DNA from: JBHAEC01 sp041855385
GTDB taxonomy: Bacteria > Bacillota > Negativicutes > Veillonellales > Veillonellaceae
Reading direction: 5' to 3'
Length of the DNA: 64,000 bases
NCBI GenBank assembly: GCA_041855385.1
Contig: JBHAEC010000106.1
Span: forward strand, 1-64,000
Shown here: in pieces, positions 8,359 through 17,400 of the stretch
Layout: the number at the start of each line of letters is the position of its first letter
Numbering within the stretch: the stretch's first letter is position 1
The notes under the pieces: generated by a model
Databases searched by the model: none
The model's input: the letters and a program-made list of their open reading frames with translations, nothing else
What the model was told of the DNA's origin: nothing
Program-made: the position numbers and the translations under genes

Positions 8359-8415
8359 GCTATTTACTGTTCCAATGAGAGTCCAATTTATGCCGGAAAC
8401 GATGTTTTAACATAA

Positions 8416-8453
8416 ATAAAACCCCTAAATCATTGTTACAACGATTTAGGGGT
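8416..8453 (-). terminator. Terminator of tRNA-Leu
   Basis: ACCCCTAAATC (8421-8431) pairs with GATTTAGGGGT (8443-8453). Read on the minus strand the stem is followed by TTTTATTT, right behind the tRNA. Confidence 0.8.
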
Positions 8454-8455
8454 AA

Positions 8456-8540
8456 TGGTGCGGGAGAAGGGACTTGAACCCCCACGCCGTAAGGCGCCAG
8501 ATCCTAAGTCTGGTGCGTCTGCCAATTCCGCCACTCCCGC
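8456..8540 (-). tRNA. tRNA-Leu (anticodon UAG)
   Basis: Minus-strand cloverleaf with acceptor stem GCGGGAG/CTCCCGC, discriminator A and encoded CCA (8456-8458). The anticodon loop is CTTAGGA, so the anticodon is UAG and reads CUA-type leucine codons. The long variable arm (CGCC TTAC GGCG) is typical of leucine tRNAs. The T arm contains GGTTCAAGTCC. Confidence 0.97.
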
Positions 8541-8625
8541 ATGTCTTACTGACAAAAGATATGATAGCATAGGAGAAAGATACTGTCAATTGGTAAATAG
8601 AAAGGTTTTTGATTAATAGGGGATT

Positions 8626-8655
8626 TTGACCACCTAGAAAGAGACATGATATAAT
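8626..8655 (+). promoter_or_regulatory. Probable sigma-70 promoter of the mfd operon
   Basis: TTGACC (8626-8631), an 18-bp spacer and a perfect TATAAT (8650-8655). The leader that follows has two inverted repeats, GGGCTTT/AAAGCCC (8675-8697) and GGCGTGT/ACACGCC (8703-8747), before the mfd start. Confidence 0.65.
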
Positions 8656-8767
8656 CATAAAAAATATAATTCGAGGGCTTTGGCGTTGCTAAAGCCCGTT
8701 TTGGCGTGTGCGCAGCGACACGGCTACGGTTCATTTGCCTACACGCCTTTATGAAGTTGGAGTTACT

Positions 8768-11700
8768 ATGAACGAAATTATTCAGGATATGAAAAGCTAT
8801 GATGCCTATAAGAATGTTATACAGGCCTTTCATCAAAAAGGACATCATTTGCTATATGGATTAAGCGGATCACAGAAGGTGTTCTTTGCGGCACTGGCTC
8901 TTCACGAGAAGATGAAGCCGATGGTTGTTGTTGTAAAGGATAAAGAAGAAAAGGCACTATGGGAACGGGATCTCTCTCTTTGGCTACCCTTTGCGGAGGT
9001 AATGTCTTTTCCGGTAATAGATAAGCTTCATTTTGCTGTTACTGCAAAAAGCTTGGAAAACCAAGTTTTGCAAATGCGGGCATTAGGTAGTTTGCTACGC
9101 CATAAACCAAAGATAGTGGTTGCTACCGTAGAAGAAGTTTCTCAAAAAATCTTAAGCCCCGATTACTTACAGGATCATGTTTTAACTTTAAGTACGGGTA
9201 CTTATATAGAGAGAAAAAATTTGCTGGAAAAATTGGTATCTTTGGGATATGAACGAGTGGAGCAGGTCGAACAAAGAGGTCATTTTTCGGTGCGAGGAGA
9301 TATAGTAGATATTTTTGCCGTTAATATGGCCGAACCGGTGCGTATAGAATTTTTTGGGGATGATGTGGATACGATGCGAAGCTTTTCCTTGGATACACAA
9401 CGCTCCATAGAACATCTAAAAAGTTGCGAGATCCTTCCCCTTTTTCTTTCCGGTTCGGAGGAAGAGGGCTCTTTATTAAGTTATATGAGAACCGGCGTAA
9501 TTGTATTTGACGAGCCACATCGGCTACAGGAGCAACTAAAGGCCTTTATGAGAGAAAGGGATGAGCATAAAGAGCACTTTTTCGATTGGCGCAGCCTAGT
9601 GGATACGGTAAGGGCTAACACGACAATTCACATGAGTTTTTTACAACATAAAGTCCCATACTTTTCGATAAAGGAGACCTTGGGGATTAGTGCAAAAAGC
9701 GTTTCTTCTTTTGAACGGCAGATTCCTCTTTTGCTGGATGAAATAGATCATTGGCATCATCGTGAGTATTGTGTAGCTGTGATTATTGAAAATCAACAAA
9801 GAAGAGAGTTACTGGAAAAAGAAATGCAAAGGGCAGGCATTTTGTACTCATTGGAACACAGCCTTGTTATGACGTCCGGAAGAGTATGTATTATGCATGG
9901 TCTTTTGACCGACGGATTTGAGTTGCCCCACGGAAAATATATAGTTCTATCTGAGCGAAATATCTTCGGACAGCAAAAGAAAAAGCTCCGTAAGCGTGCT
10001 AAAAAAGGGCAAGAAATTCGCTATTTTACCGATCTTAAAGAAGGAGACTACGTCGTTCATACAGTTCATGGTATAGGGAAATATATAGGGCTAAAAACTA
10101 TTGAGGCAGATGGTTTTTATAAGGATTATATTGAAATCGCATACGCAGGAACGGACAAGTTGTTTTTACCCGCCGATAATCTGGATCATATAGAGAAATA
10201 TATCGGTCATGAAGGAAGTTCTCCAAAACTACATAAGATAGGTGGAAGGGATTGGCAAAGAGCAAAGGATAAGGCAAAAAAATCTATTGATGACTTGGCA
10301 GAAAAGCTGACAAACCTATATGCGGCAAGAGAGGTGATCGATGGATTTGCTTTTCTTCCCGATCAGCCATGGCAAGAAGAGTTTGAATCCGCCTTTCCTT
10401 ATGAAGAAACGGAAGACCAACTACAGGCGATTAAAGAAATTAAAGCATCCATGGAAAAGCCGAGACCTATGGATCGGTTGCTTTGTGGAGATGTAGGCTT
10501 TGGTAAAACAGAAGTGGCAATGAGGGCCATGTTTAAAGCGGTTATGAGCGGAAAACAAGTAGCTATGCTTGTTCCCACTACTATTTTGGCGCAGCAGCAC
10601 TACCAAACTTTTTTAGAGCGATTCTCGTCTTTTGGTGTGCGCGTAGAGGTGCTGAATCGTTTTCGCAGTGCAAAAGAAAAGAAAGATATTCTTGCCGCAG
10701 TAAAGAGTGGAAGTTGTGACATACTTATAGGTACGCATGCTTTGCTAAATAAAAAAGTGGAATTTAAAGAGTTAGGCTTTTTAGTGGTAGATGAAGAGCA
10801 GCGTTTCGGAGTGGCTCAGAAGGAAAAATGGAAAGATTGGGCAACCGATATTGATGTGTTGACCCTTAGTGCTACTCCTATTCCAAGAACACTGCATATG
10901 TCTTTGGTGGGAGTACGGGAAATGAGCGTTATTCATACGCCTCCGGAAGATAGGATTGCAGTACAGACCTACGTATTAGAATACGATCTTTCCTTGGTTA
11001 TAGAGGCCATAAAACAGGAAGTACAGCGCGGTGGACAAGTATATTTTGTGTATAATCGAGTAGCTTCTATTTACAGAATGGCGGAAAAATTGGAGGAAGC
11101 CATGCCCGATATCAGAATGGCTGTAGCACATGGGCAAATGGGCGGTGCGGAAATTGAAAATATTATGGTCGATTTCTACGGAGGAGCTTACGATTTACTG
11201 CTTTCTACCAGCATTATTGAGAATGGTCTTGATGTGCCGAATGCAAATACTATAATCATTTATGATGCGGATAAATTAGGACTGTCACAGCTGTACCAAA
11301 TGCGCGGGCGAGTTGGGAGGTCCGGAAGAAGGGCCTATGCTTATTTTATGTATCAACGAGATAAGGTAATGACAGAGGCTGCAGAAAAAAGATTAAGAGC
11401 TATAAAGGAATTTACCGAATTGGGTGCCGGATTTAAGCTGGCCATGCGTGATCTTGAAATCCGGGGAGCGGGAAATCTATTGGGTGCGCAACAACATGGT
11501 AATATTGGGTCAGTAGGGTTTGCTACTTACTGTACTATGCTGGAAGAAGCAATTGCAAAGGCTCAAAATAAGGAAGTGGTATTGCCTGAACCGGATCCGG
11601 TGATTGATTTAAAAGTGAATGCCTTTATTGATGAAGCATATATTTCGGACAACGGTCGTAAGATACTTATGTATCAACGCATGTTACACATTAAGAGTAG

Positions 11701-12046
11701 CATCCAACTGGAGGACTTTATTGAGGAGCTTGTTGATCGATATGGCAAACCTACGGAGTCGGTAGATATGCTTCTTCGCATGGCTCGCCTAAAGGAGCGG
11801 GCACGGACTCTTGGGATAAAAAGTGTCATCCTTCGAGGGAATATCATTGAGATTATATGGGCAAAGGATGAATGTATGGCGAATTGGGATATGGGAGCTG
11901 TTTTGCCGGAATACTGGAAACGCATGAAGTTTGGCACGATTAAGCCGACTACATTGCGGGTGAACAGGGAAAATAGTAATGAATCAATTATTAATTTTAC
12001 GGAAAATTTGTTTACACAGTTAGAAAAGCGGTATAATAAGGGATGA
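8768..12046 (+). CDS. mfd: Transcription-repair coupling factor Mfd
   Basis: 1092 residues from ATG 8768, which has the site TTGGAG 5-6 nt upstream; an in-frame GTG at 8708 has none and lies in a hairpin. The order of parts is that of Mfd: a UvrB-like N-terminal module (VRGDIVDIFAVN), the RNA-polymerase-binding CarD/RID domain near residues 420-480 (DYVVHTVHGIGKYIGL), then RecG-type helicase lobes with Walker A GDVGFGKTE near 572 and the DEEQ box near 675, and a TRCF C-terminal domain. Mfd removes RNA polymerase stalled at lesions and recruits UvrA. It overlaps the flippase gene by 4 bp (ATGA). Confidence 0.97.
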   Translation: MNEIIQDMKSYDAYKNVIQAFHQKGHHLLYGLSGSQKVFFAALALHEKMKPMVVVVKDKEEKALWERDLSLWLPFAEVMSFPVIDKLHFAVTAKSLENQVLQMRALGSLLRHKPKIVVATVEEVSQKILSPDYLQDHVLTLSTGTYIERKNLLEKLVSLGYERVEQVEQRGHFSVRGDIVDIFAVNMAEPVRIEFFGDDVDTMRSFSLDTQRSIEHLKSCEILPLFLSGSEEEGSLLSYMRTGVIVFDEPHRLQEQLKAFMRERDEHKEHFFDWRSLVDTVRANTTIHMSFLQHKVPYFSIKETLGISAKSVSSFERQIPLLLDEIDHWHHREYCVAVIIENQQRRELLEKEMQRAGILYSLEHSLVMTSGRVCIMHGLLTDGFELPHGKYIVLSERNIFGQQKKKLRKRAKKGQEIRYFTDLKEGDYVVHTVHGIGKYIGLKTIEADGFYKDYIEIAYAGTDKLFLPADNLDHIEKYIGHEGSSPKLHKIGGRDWQRAKDKAKKSIDDLAEKLTNLYAAREVIDGFAFLPDQPWQEEFESAFPYEETEDQLQAIKEIKASMEKPRPMDRLLCGDVGFGKTEVAMRAMFKAVMSGKQVAMLVPTTILAQQHYQTFLERFSSFGVRVEVLNRFRSAKEKKDILAAVKSGSCDILIGTHALLNKKVEFKELGFLVVDEEQRFGVAQKEKWKDWATDIDVLTLSATPIPRTLHMSLVGVREMSVIHTPPEDRIAVQTYVLEYDLSLVIEAIKQEVQRGGQVYFVYNRVASIYRMAEKLEEAMPDIRMAVAHGQMGGAEIENIMVDFYGGAYDLLLSTSIIENGLDVPNANTIIIYDADKLGLSQLYQMRGRVGRSGRRAYAYFMYQRDKVMTEAAEKRLRAIKEFTELGAGFKLAMRDLEIRGAGNLLGAQQHGNIGSVGFATYCTMLEEAIAKAQNKEVVLPEPDPVIDLKVNAFIDEAYISDNGRKILMYQRMLHIKSSIQLEDFIEELVDRYGKPTESVDMLLRMARLKERARTLGIKSVILRGNIIEIIWAKDECMANWDMGAVLPEYWKRMKFGTIKPTTLRVNRENSNESIINFTENLFTQLEKRYNKG

Positions 12047-13656
12047 GCAAATTAAAAAATGTAGGAGGTCCTCTTGTGACAAAAGATGGATTTTTAAGGG
12101 GCGCTATGATTTTAACTATCGCAGGGGTAGTTGTAAAAATTATAGGTGCCGTAAATAGAATACTCTTATCTCGCTTTTTGGGCGGTGAAGGAATCGGCCT
12201 TTATCAGATGGCTTATCCCATTTATACTCTGGCAATCAGCATTGCTACGGCAGGTTTGCCGGTAGCTATTTCCATCATGATAGCGGAAAAATTGGCCAAT
12301 AAAGATGCTAAAGGAGCAAGTCGCGTTTTTAATATTTCCATGGGTGTGCTTGCTATGACAGGGCTGGTATTCAGTTTTCTCTTATTCTTTTCCGCACAGT
12401 GGTTTATTGATGCAGGATGGATACGAGATCCTCGAGCATATTATGCTATTAGTGCTTTGTCTCCCGCCATTTTTGTGGTTACATTGTTAAGTTGTTTTAG
12501 GGGATATTTTCAAGGCTTTCAATATATGATGCCTACCGGTGTGTCTCAGATTTTTGAGCAACTGTTCCGAGTGGTAACCATGTTGGCATTTGCCGTTTTA
12601 CTCATGCCAAAAGGACTGGAATATGCGGCGGCAGGCGCCACATTCGGCGCTTTACCGGGTGCGTTGGCAGGACTTTTTATACTTCTGTATTTTTATTACA
12701 AGCAGCGTCATGTACGGGCACAGTATTTAAGAGAACAGGATGACAGTATTGAGCAAGAGTCTTTGCCGTCTATTGTAAAAAGATTGATTATACTGGCTAT
12801 TCCTGTTTCTATGGCTAATATTATGCTTCCTGTCGTATCAAGTATTGATTTATTTATTGTGCCGAAACGATTGGAAGTAGCCGGATTTACGGTGGAACAA
12901 GCGACCACCTTGTTCGGCTATCTGACGGGGATGGCTACTTCGCTGGTTAATTTGCCGACGATTTTAACGGCTTCTTTGGCAGCCAGTTTGGTGCCCGCCG
13001 TATCAGAAGCATTTACGCTAAACAATAAAGCACAAATTCTGTCTCGTACGGAAGTGGCCATGCGTATTTCTAATTTAATCACCATCCCTTCCTTTTTGGG
13101 TATGTGCGTACTGGCAACACCTATTTCGCAGATGCTATATGCGACTCCTCATGCGGGAAGTTCAATTGCCATCATGAGTTTTGGCGTGTTTTTGCTAGGG
13201 GTACAGCAGGTAACCACGGGGATTTTACAAGGTATGGGGCATACGGCCCTGCCCATGATAAATTTAGTAATCAGTGCTATAGCAAAAGTAGGTTTAAGCT
13301 GGTGGCTTACCGCTATTCCTTGGCTAGGTATTGAGGGCGCCGCATGGGCAACAAATGTGGACTTTGGATTAGCTGCCTTATTGAATTTAATCTTTGTATA
13401 TCGTTATGTGAAATATACCATGGATTTAAAGTCGCTGGTAAAAATTTATTTGGCGGCAGGCATTATGGGTGCGGTAGCTTATGGGACATATACGGTGCTT
13501 GTAGGTTCTACAGGCAATACCATTGCGGTAGGAAGCGCCATTCTTTTGGCCATGGTGGTTTATGCTGCGGGGTTGGCTATTGTGGGCGAAGTTAAAAAAG
13601 AAGACTTGTACCGGCTACCTATTGTGGGAGCTAAATTTTCTCCGAAGGAAAAATAA
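12043..13656 (+). CDS. SpoVB/MurJ-type lipid flippase (MOP superfamily)
   Basis: 537 residues, mostly hydrophobic, with about 14 predicted membrane helices. The start of the transporter domain (GAMILTIAGVVVKIIGAVNR, then ILLSRFLGGEGIGLYQMAYP) is characteristic of the stage V sporulation protein B / polysaccharide transporter group. Members move lipid-linked precursors (lipid II or polysaccharide repeat units) across the inner membrane. SpoVB in name only: no sporulation genes are seen here. The mfd-spoVB-mazG order is a common Firmicutes cluster. Whether this copy is the main lipid II flippase cannot be decided from sequence. Confidence 0.9.
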   Translation: MSKLKNVGGPLVTKDGFLRGAMILTIAGVVVKIIGAVNRILLSRFLGGEGIGLYQMAYPIYTLAISIATAGLPVAISIMIAEKLANKDAKGASRVFNISMGVLAMTGLVFSFLLFFSAQWFIDAGWIRDPRAYYAISALSPAIFVVTLLSCFRGYFQGFQYMMPTGVSQIFEQLFRVVTMLAFAVLLMPKGLEYAAAGATFGALPGALAGLFILLYFYYKQRHVRAQYLREQDDSIEQESLPSIVKRLIILAIPVSMANIMLPVVSSIDLFIVPKRLEVAGFTVEQATTLFGYLTGMATSLVNLPTILTASLAASLVPAVSEAFTLNNKAQILSRTEVAMRISNLITIPSFLGMCVLATPISQMLYATPHAGSSIAIMSFGVFLLGVQQVTTGILQGMGHTALPMINLVISAIAKVGLSWWLTAIPWLGIEGAAWATNVDFGLAALLNLIFVYRYVKYTMDLKSLVKIYLAAGIMGAVAYGTYTVLVGSTGNTIAVGSAILLAMVVYAAGLAIVGEVKKEDLYRLPIVGAKFSPKEK

Positions 13657-13710
13657 AGAGTTAAGGTAATAGTAAAATACAAGGCCTATAGGCCGGGAGT
13701 TTAAGGTACG

Positions 13711-15264
13711 ATGGGAAAGCTATATGTAGTGGGACTAGGGCCCGGAAGGGCGAAACATATTACAAAGGAAACTTGGGAGCTCTTACAAGGCTCCTTTCCT
13801 TTATATTTGAGGACGGCTATTCATCCGACGGTAATTGCTCTGGAGGAAAGCCATATTACTTATACGAGCTTTGATTATCTCTATGAGCAGGAAGAATCCT
13901 TCGCATTGCTTTACGAAAAAATAGCAAATATTTTGGTGGAGAAGTCAAAAAGAGAAACCCTTGTTTATGCGGTGCCGGGAAGCCCTATGGTGGCAGAAAG
14001 AACAGTACAGATTTTACTTAATAAGGCACAGGCGGGTCTCGTGGATCTTCACATTGTTCCGGCGATGAGTTTCTTGGAAGTACTTTATTCGGCGGTGCAT
14101 ATTGATCCGGCAGAAGGGCTTTACATTGTAGATGCAAAAGAGATAGGGCAGCTACCTCGGAATGTGGAAATTCCCATTTTGGTTACGCAGCTTTACAATC
14201 AGCGTATTGCTTCTGATGTTAAGCTGGCGCTAATGGATTTGTATGAAGACGAACAACCTGTTTTTTTGGTATATCATCTGTCTTTGCCTGAGGAACGAAT
14301 AGAAGAAATCCCTTTGTATGAGCTTGATCGGCATAATTATGTAGATCATCTGACCAGCTTGGTTATAAAGAATCCGAAACCTCGAAGAGAGGAATTAGGT
14401 TTTTGCGATAGTGTTTGGGTAGAAGAACAGGATGAAGAAAAGAGAGAAGAAGTAGAGGAGATTCTTAGGAACAGCACCCGGATAGAATCGCTAAGAAAAG
14501 TTGTAAAGATGCTTCGAGGACCACAGGGATGCCCCTGGGATAAAGAGCAAACTCATGAAACGTTGAGGAGATATTTGCTTGAAGAAACACATGAGGCTAT
14601 ACAGGCCATTAATAGAGAAGATATGGAGAATCTCGAGGAAGAACTGGGAGACCTGTTGTTACAAGTCGTTTTTCATGCCAGCTTGGCAGAAGAGAAACAG
14701 ATTTTTTCCTTAGAGGATGTTATTTCCGGTGTTGTGAAGAAAATGATCTCTCGACATCCTCATGTTTTCGACGGGCTAACGCTGACAGATGTAGCAGATG
14801 TGAATAGAACATGGGAAGAAATTAAACAAAAAGAGAAGGAAAATAAAAAAAGTTTTTTACTGGATAAAGTAGGCAATGGATTTCCTGCCCTTCTGGAGGG
14901 GCAAAAGCTACAGGAAAGTGCTGCCAAGGTAGGTTTTGACTGGGATTCCGTGGATGGGGCTTGGACAAAATTTGAGGAAGAACTACAGGAATTTAAGCAA
15001 GCCATTAAGGAAAAATCGGAAAAAAATATGGAAAATGAGGGCGGAGACTTACTTTTCTCCTTGCTAAATGTATTAAGATGGTATACAATAATCGGTGAAA
15101 TGCTCTTATTCGCACTAATGATAAATTTCGCAAGAGATTTACTTACGTGGAAAGTCGTATCCGAGAGATGGGACTCGAGTGGAAGGATGTTTCTTTACAG
15201 GAAATGGATTCATTTTGGGAGGCAGCTAAAGAGGAAGAATAAGTCCGGCTGTCCTGCGGGTTAG
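13711..15264 (+). CDS. mazG: MazG nucleoside triphosphate pyrophosphohydrolase with N-terminal tetrapyrrole-methylase-like domain; frameshifted near the 3' end
   Basis: Residues 1 to about 225 are a YabN-type SAM-dependent methylase-like domain (LYVVGLGPGRAKHIT). Two MazG modules follow: the first near 255-370 (GCPWDKEQTHETLRRYLLEE, EELGDLLLQVVFHA) with the acidic metal ligands intact, the second near 395-455. MazG hydrolyses abnormal or excess NTPs. The annotated frame ends in an unrelated tail. In the -1 frame, from about 15099 to a stop at 15240-15242, the expected ending appears (ALIRTNDKFRKRFTYVESRI and on to FWEAAKEEE). One lost A in GAAATG near 15098-15100 explains it. The result is a tail replacement, a sequencing error or, less likely, programmed frameshifting. 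Confidence 0.88.
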   Translation: MGKLYVVGLGPGRAKHITKETWELLQGSFPLYLRTAIHPTVIALEESHITYTSFDYLYEQEESFALLYEKIANILVEKSKRETLVYAVPGSPMVAERTVQILLNKAQAGLVDLHIVPAMSFLEVLYSAVHIDPAEGLYIVDAKEIGQLPRNVEIPILVTQLYNQRIASDVKLALMDLYEDEQPVFLVYHLSLPEERIEEIPLYELDRHNYVDHLTSLVIKNPKPRREELGFCDSVWVEEQDEEKREEVEEILRNSTRIESLRKVVKMLRGPQGCPWDKEQTHETLRRYLLEETHEAIQAINREDMENLEEELGDLLLQVVFHASLAEEKQIFSLEDVISGVVKKMISRHPHVFDGLTLTDVADVNRTWEEIKQKEKENKKSFLLDKVGNGFPALLEGQKLQESAAKVGFDWDSVDGAWTKFEEELQEFKQAIKEKSEKNMENEGGDLLFSLLNVLRWYTIIGEMLLFALMINFARDLLTWKVVSERWDSSGRMFLYRKWIHFGRQLKRKNKSGCPAG

Positions 15265-15308
15265 GGAGCAAATTTAAGCGTAAATCTTTTTAAAGGAGGT
15301 TTTGTCAA

Positions 15309-15608
15309 ATGAACAAAACAGAATTGATCGCAAGTGTAGCTCAAAAAGCAGAATTAACTAAAAAAGATGCTGAAAAAGCAGTAAAAGCTTTATTCGAAAC
15401 AGTATCTGCTGAATTGGCACAAGGTGGTAAAGTTCAAGTTATCGGCTTCGGTACTTTTGAAGTTCGCGCGCGTCAAGCACGTGAAGGCCGTAACCCTCAA
15501 AATGGTCAAACTATTAAAATTGCTGCTTCCAAATCCCCAGCTTTCAAAGCAGGCAAACAATTAAAAGAATTGGTTAATAAACCAGCAGCTAAAAAACGTA
15601 AAAAATAA
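15309..15608 (+). CDS. hup: Nucleoid protein HU
   Basis: 99 residues: the usual 90-residue HU fold plus a short basic tail (KPAAKKRKK). Typical motifs are MNKTELIASVAQKAELTKKD at the dimerisation helices and the arm sequence GFGTFEVRARQAREGRNPQ, ending in AFKAGKQLKE. HU is an abundant histone-like dimer that bends DNA. The gene has a very strong binding site (AAAGGAGG), its own strong terminator and a marked preference for a few codons, as expected for high expression. In Firmicutes hup is often next to mazG, as here. Confidence 0.97.
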   Translation: MNKTELIASVAQKAELTKKDAEKAVKALFETVSAELAQGGKVQVIGFGTFEVRARQAREGRNPQNGQTIKIAASKSPAFKAGKQLKELVNKPAAKKRKK

Positions 15609-15618
15609 GATATACTCT

Positions 15619-15649
15619 AAAAAAAGGAACCTTTCGGGGTTCCTTTTTT
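15619..15649 (+). terminator. Terminator after hup
   Basis: AAAAAAAGGAACC pairs with GGTTCCTTTTTT around a short TTTCGG loop, with a run of T on the 3' arm. Confidence 0.9.
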
Positions 15650-15716
15650 AATGTTCTTTGTTATATAAGGAAAGGCAGTATCGTGTTATAATAAAAGAGA
15701 AATAGAAGGAGTCAAT

Positions 15717-16820
15717 ATGAGTACTAAATCAAAAAAGATACTGCTTTTATCTGCATCTATCGGTACGGGTCATACGAAGGCGGCTATGGCCCTACAGGAA
15801 TATTGGGAAAAAAACTATATAGATCGGGATGTTACATTGGTGGATTTTTTGTCAACGGAAACATTTTCTATAGATAACTTGGTACGTGAAACATACATTA
15901 AGACCATAGATGTGTTTCCCATGCTATATGATGTAGTGTATCGCTTATCTCAGGGTACATACCAAGGCGGGATTATGCCTGCATTGGCTTCATGGTTCCT
16001 GAAGAGACGTATGCAACGTCTTGTGGAAAAAGAAGCTCCTGATGCCATGGTATTTACTCACCCTTTTCCCTGCGGTGCGGCATGTTTGCTGAAACGCAAA
16101 AAACAGCTAGACATTCCTTTGTTTGCTGTCATTACAGATTTTACGGTACATAAATTTTGGCTCTATGAACAGGTGGACGGGTATTGCGTAGGGTCTTTGC
16201 CAATGGTGAATGAGCTTAAGAAAGCCGGAATTGACGAGAGAAAAATTCATCTTACCGGGATTCCCATTCAGCAGGCTTTCTACGAAACCCCGATAAGGGA
16301 TTACAGTAAGGATAAGGAAACGGTTGCCCTGATAATGGGAGGGGGGCTCGGTCTTAGCGCCATTCAAAAGGCACTGGAGTACTTGGATAAACTGGAGCGT
16401 ATCCATCGGTTTATTGTCGTGGCAGGAAATAATACAGGCTTGTACGAGTCTCTGCTGGAACACAAGGATAAATTAAGCCGACCTGTTACTATTTATGGAT
16501 ATACCAATAGAATACCCGAACTTATGAAAGAAGCCAGCATTTTAATAACAAAACCGGGAGCTTTAACTTGTACTGAGGCAATAACAATGGGGCTTCCTAT
16601 AGTTTGCTTTGATGCCATTCCCGGTCACGAAGAGGCGAACGCATCTTTCTTGGAAAGAGAGGGAGCAGCCCGATGGGCCAGAGATATACATAATTTGGCG
16701 GATGTAGTAGATGTTATCCTCGGGAATCCTTCCAGGCTACAGGATATGTCAAACGCAGGGCTTCGTTTAAGGACGGAGGGGGCAGCCAATATTGACAAGG
16801 TACTCAGGCAATATGGCTAA
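15717..16820 (+). CDS. Glycosyltransferase of the MGDG synthase / UgtP family
   Basis: 367 residues with a GT-B plan. The N-terminal part (LLLSASIGTGHTKAAMALQE) matches the MGDG synthase domain, and the C-terminal lobe carries the donor-site sequence TKPGALTCTEAITMGLPIV and PGHEEANASFL. Relatives add galactose or glucose to diacylglycerol, making membrane glycolipids or anchors; some act on lipid II (MurG-like). The true acceptor cannot be told from sequence. ATG 15717 has the site GAAGGAG 6 nt upstream. It has its own upstream terminator, so it is probably transcribed alone. Confidence 0.88.
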   Translation: MSTKSKKILLLSASIGTGHTKAAMALQEYWEKNYIDRDVTLVDFLSTETFSIDNLVRETYIKTIDVFPMLYDVVYRLSQGTYQGGIMPALASWFLKRRMQRLVEKEAPDAMVFTHPFPCGAACLLKRKKQLDIPLFAVITDFTVHKFWLYEQVDGYCVGSLPMVNELKKAGIDERKIHLTGIPIQQAFYETPIRDYSKDKETVALIMGGGLGLSAIQKALEYLDKLERIHRFIVVAGNNTGLYESLLEHKDKLSRPVTIYGYTNRIPELMKEASILITKPGALTCTEAITMGLPIVCFDAIPGHEEANASFLEREGAARWARDIHNLADVVDVILGNPSRLQDMSNAGLRLRTEGAANIDKVLRQYG

Positions 16821-16870
16821 CCTTTATTGAGAGAGCATAAGAAAGTAAGCATTTTAGAAACAGTTTTGGC

Positions 16871-16913
16871 ATAAAAATAGAGGGTAATCTCTCATAAAAG
16901 AGAGAACCCTCTA
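16871..16913 (-). terminator. Terminator between two convergent genes
   Basis: TAGAGGGT (16878-16885) pairs with ACCCTCTA (16906-16913), with an inner CTCTC/GAGAG stem. The T-run (CTATTTTTAT) is on the minus-strand side, so it mainly serves the acidic protein gene, but it may act on both strands. Confidence 0.7.
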
Positions 16914-16956
16914 TACTTATATATCAAAGTAGTATTGACTTTAAAATGAAATAACA

Positions 16957-17277
16957 CTAATCGTATGCTTTTGTCATATTTTCCATGCGGAGATCTTCGA
17001 GGCCCTTTAATATATCGTTGATATCGTCTGAACGATCAAAGTATTCTTTGAGCATCATGGAATCATCCAAGGTTACACTCCACTGAAAGGAATCGTTCTG
17101 GTCATATACAGCCCAAATTATTTTGTCGTATAAAGAGGAGGGAAGGTCGCCCTCTTCGTCGGTAATCGTGGCATAGTCGCCATAATCATGGAGCTCTAAA
17201 AACCACACTTCTCTGTTATCAATTTCTACCAACTCAAAACCAAGAACATCATAAAAACTTCGCGAATCACTATCCAT
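16957..17277 (-). CDS. Small acidic protein of unknown function
   Basis: 106 residues with a good site (AGGAGGAG) 6 nt before the ATG, so it is very likely real. It is strongly acidic: aspartate and glutamate are scattered along the whole length (FELVEIDNREVWFLELHDYG, then TITDEEGDLP). There is no signal peptide, membrane helix or cysteine. The first half looks beta-rich and the second half helical. I recognise no family. It is divergent from the ABC-F gene, sharing a 123-bp gap, and convergent with the glycosyltransferase gene. Confidence 0.7.
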   Translation of the reverse strand: MDSDSRSFYDVLGFELVEIDNREVWFLELHDYGDYATITDEEGDLPSSLYDKIIWAVYDQNDSFQWSVTLDDSMMLKEYFDRSDDINDILKGLEDLRMENMTKAYD

Positions 17278-17400
17278 ATCAGTCTCCTCCTATAAACGCG
17301 AAACATGGCATAATGGTTTCTTCTATTGTACATAAAATATACTTCTTTCACAAGAGCACAAAAGGAAAGAGGCATGTATACATTAAAAAGGGAGTAATTC

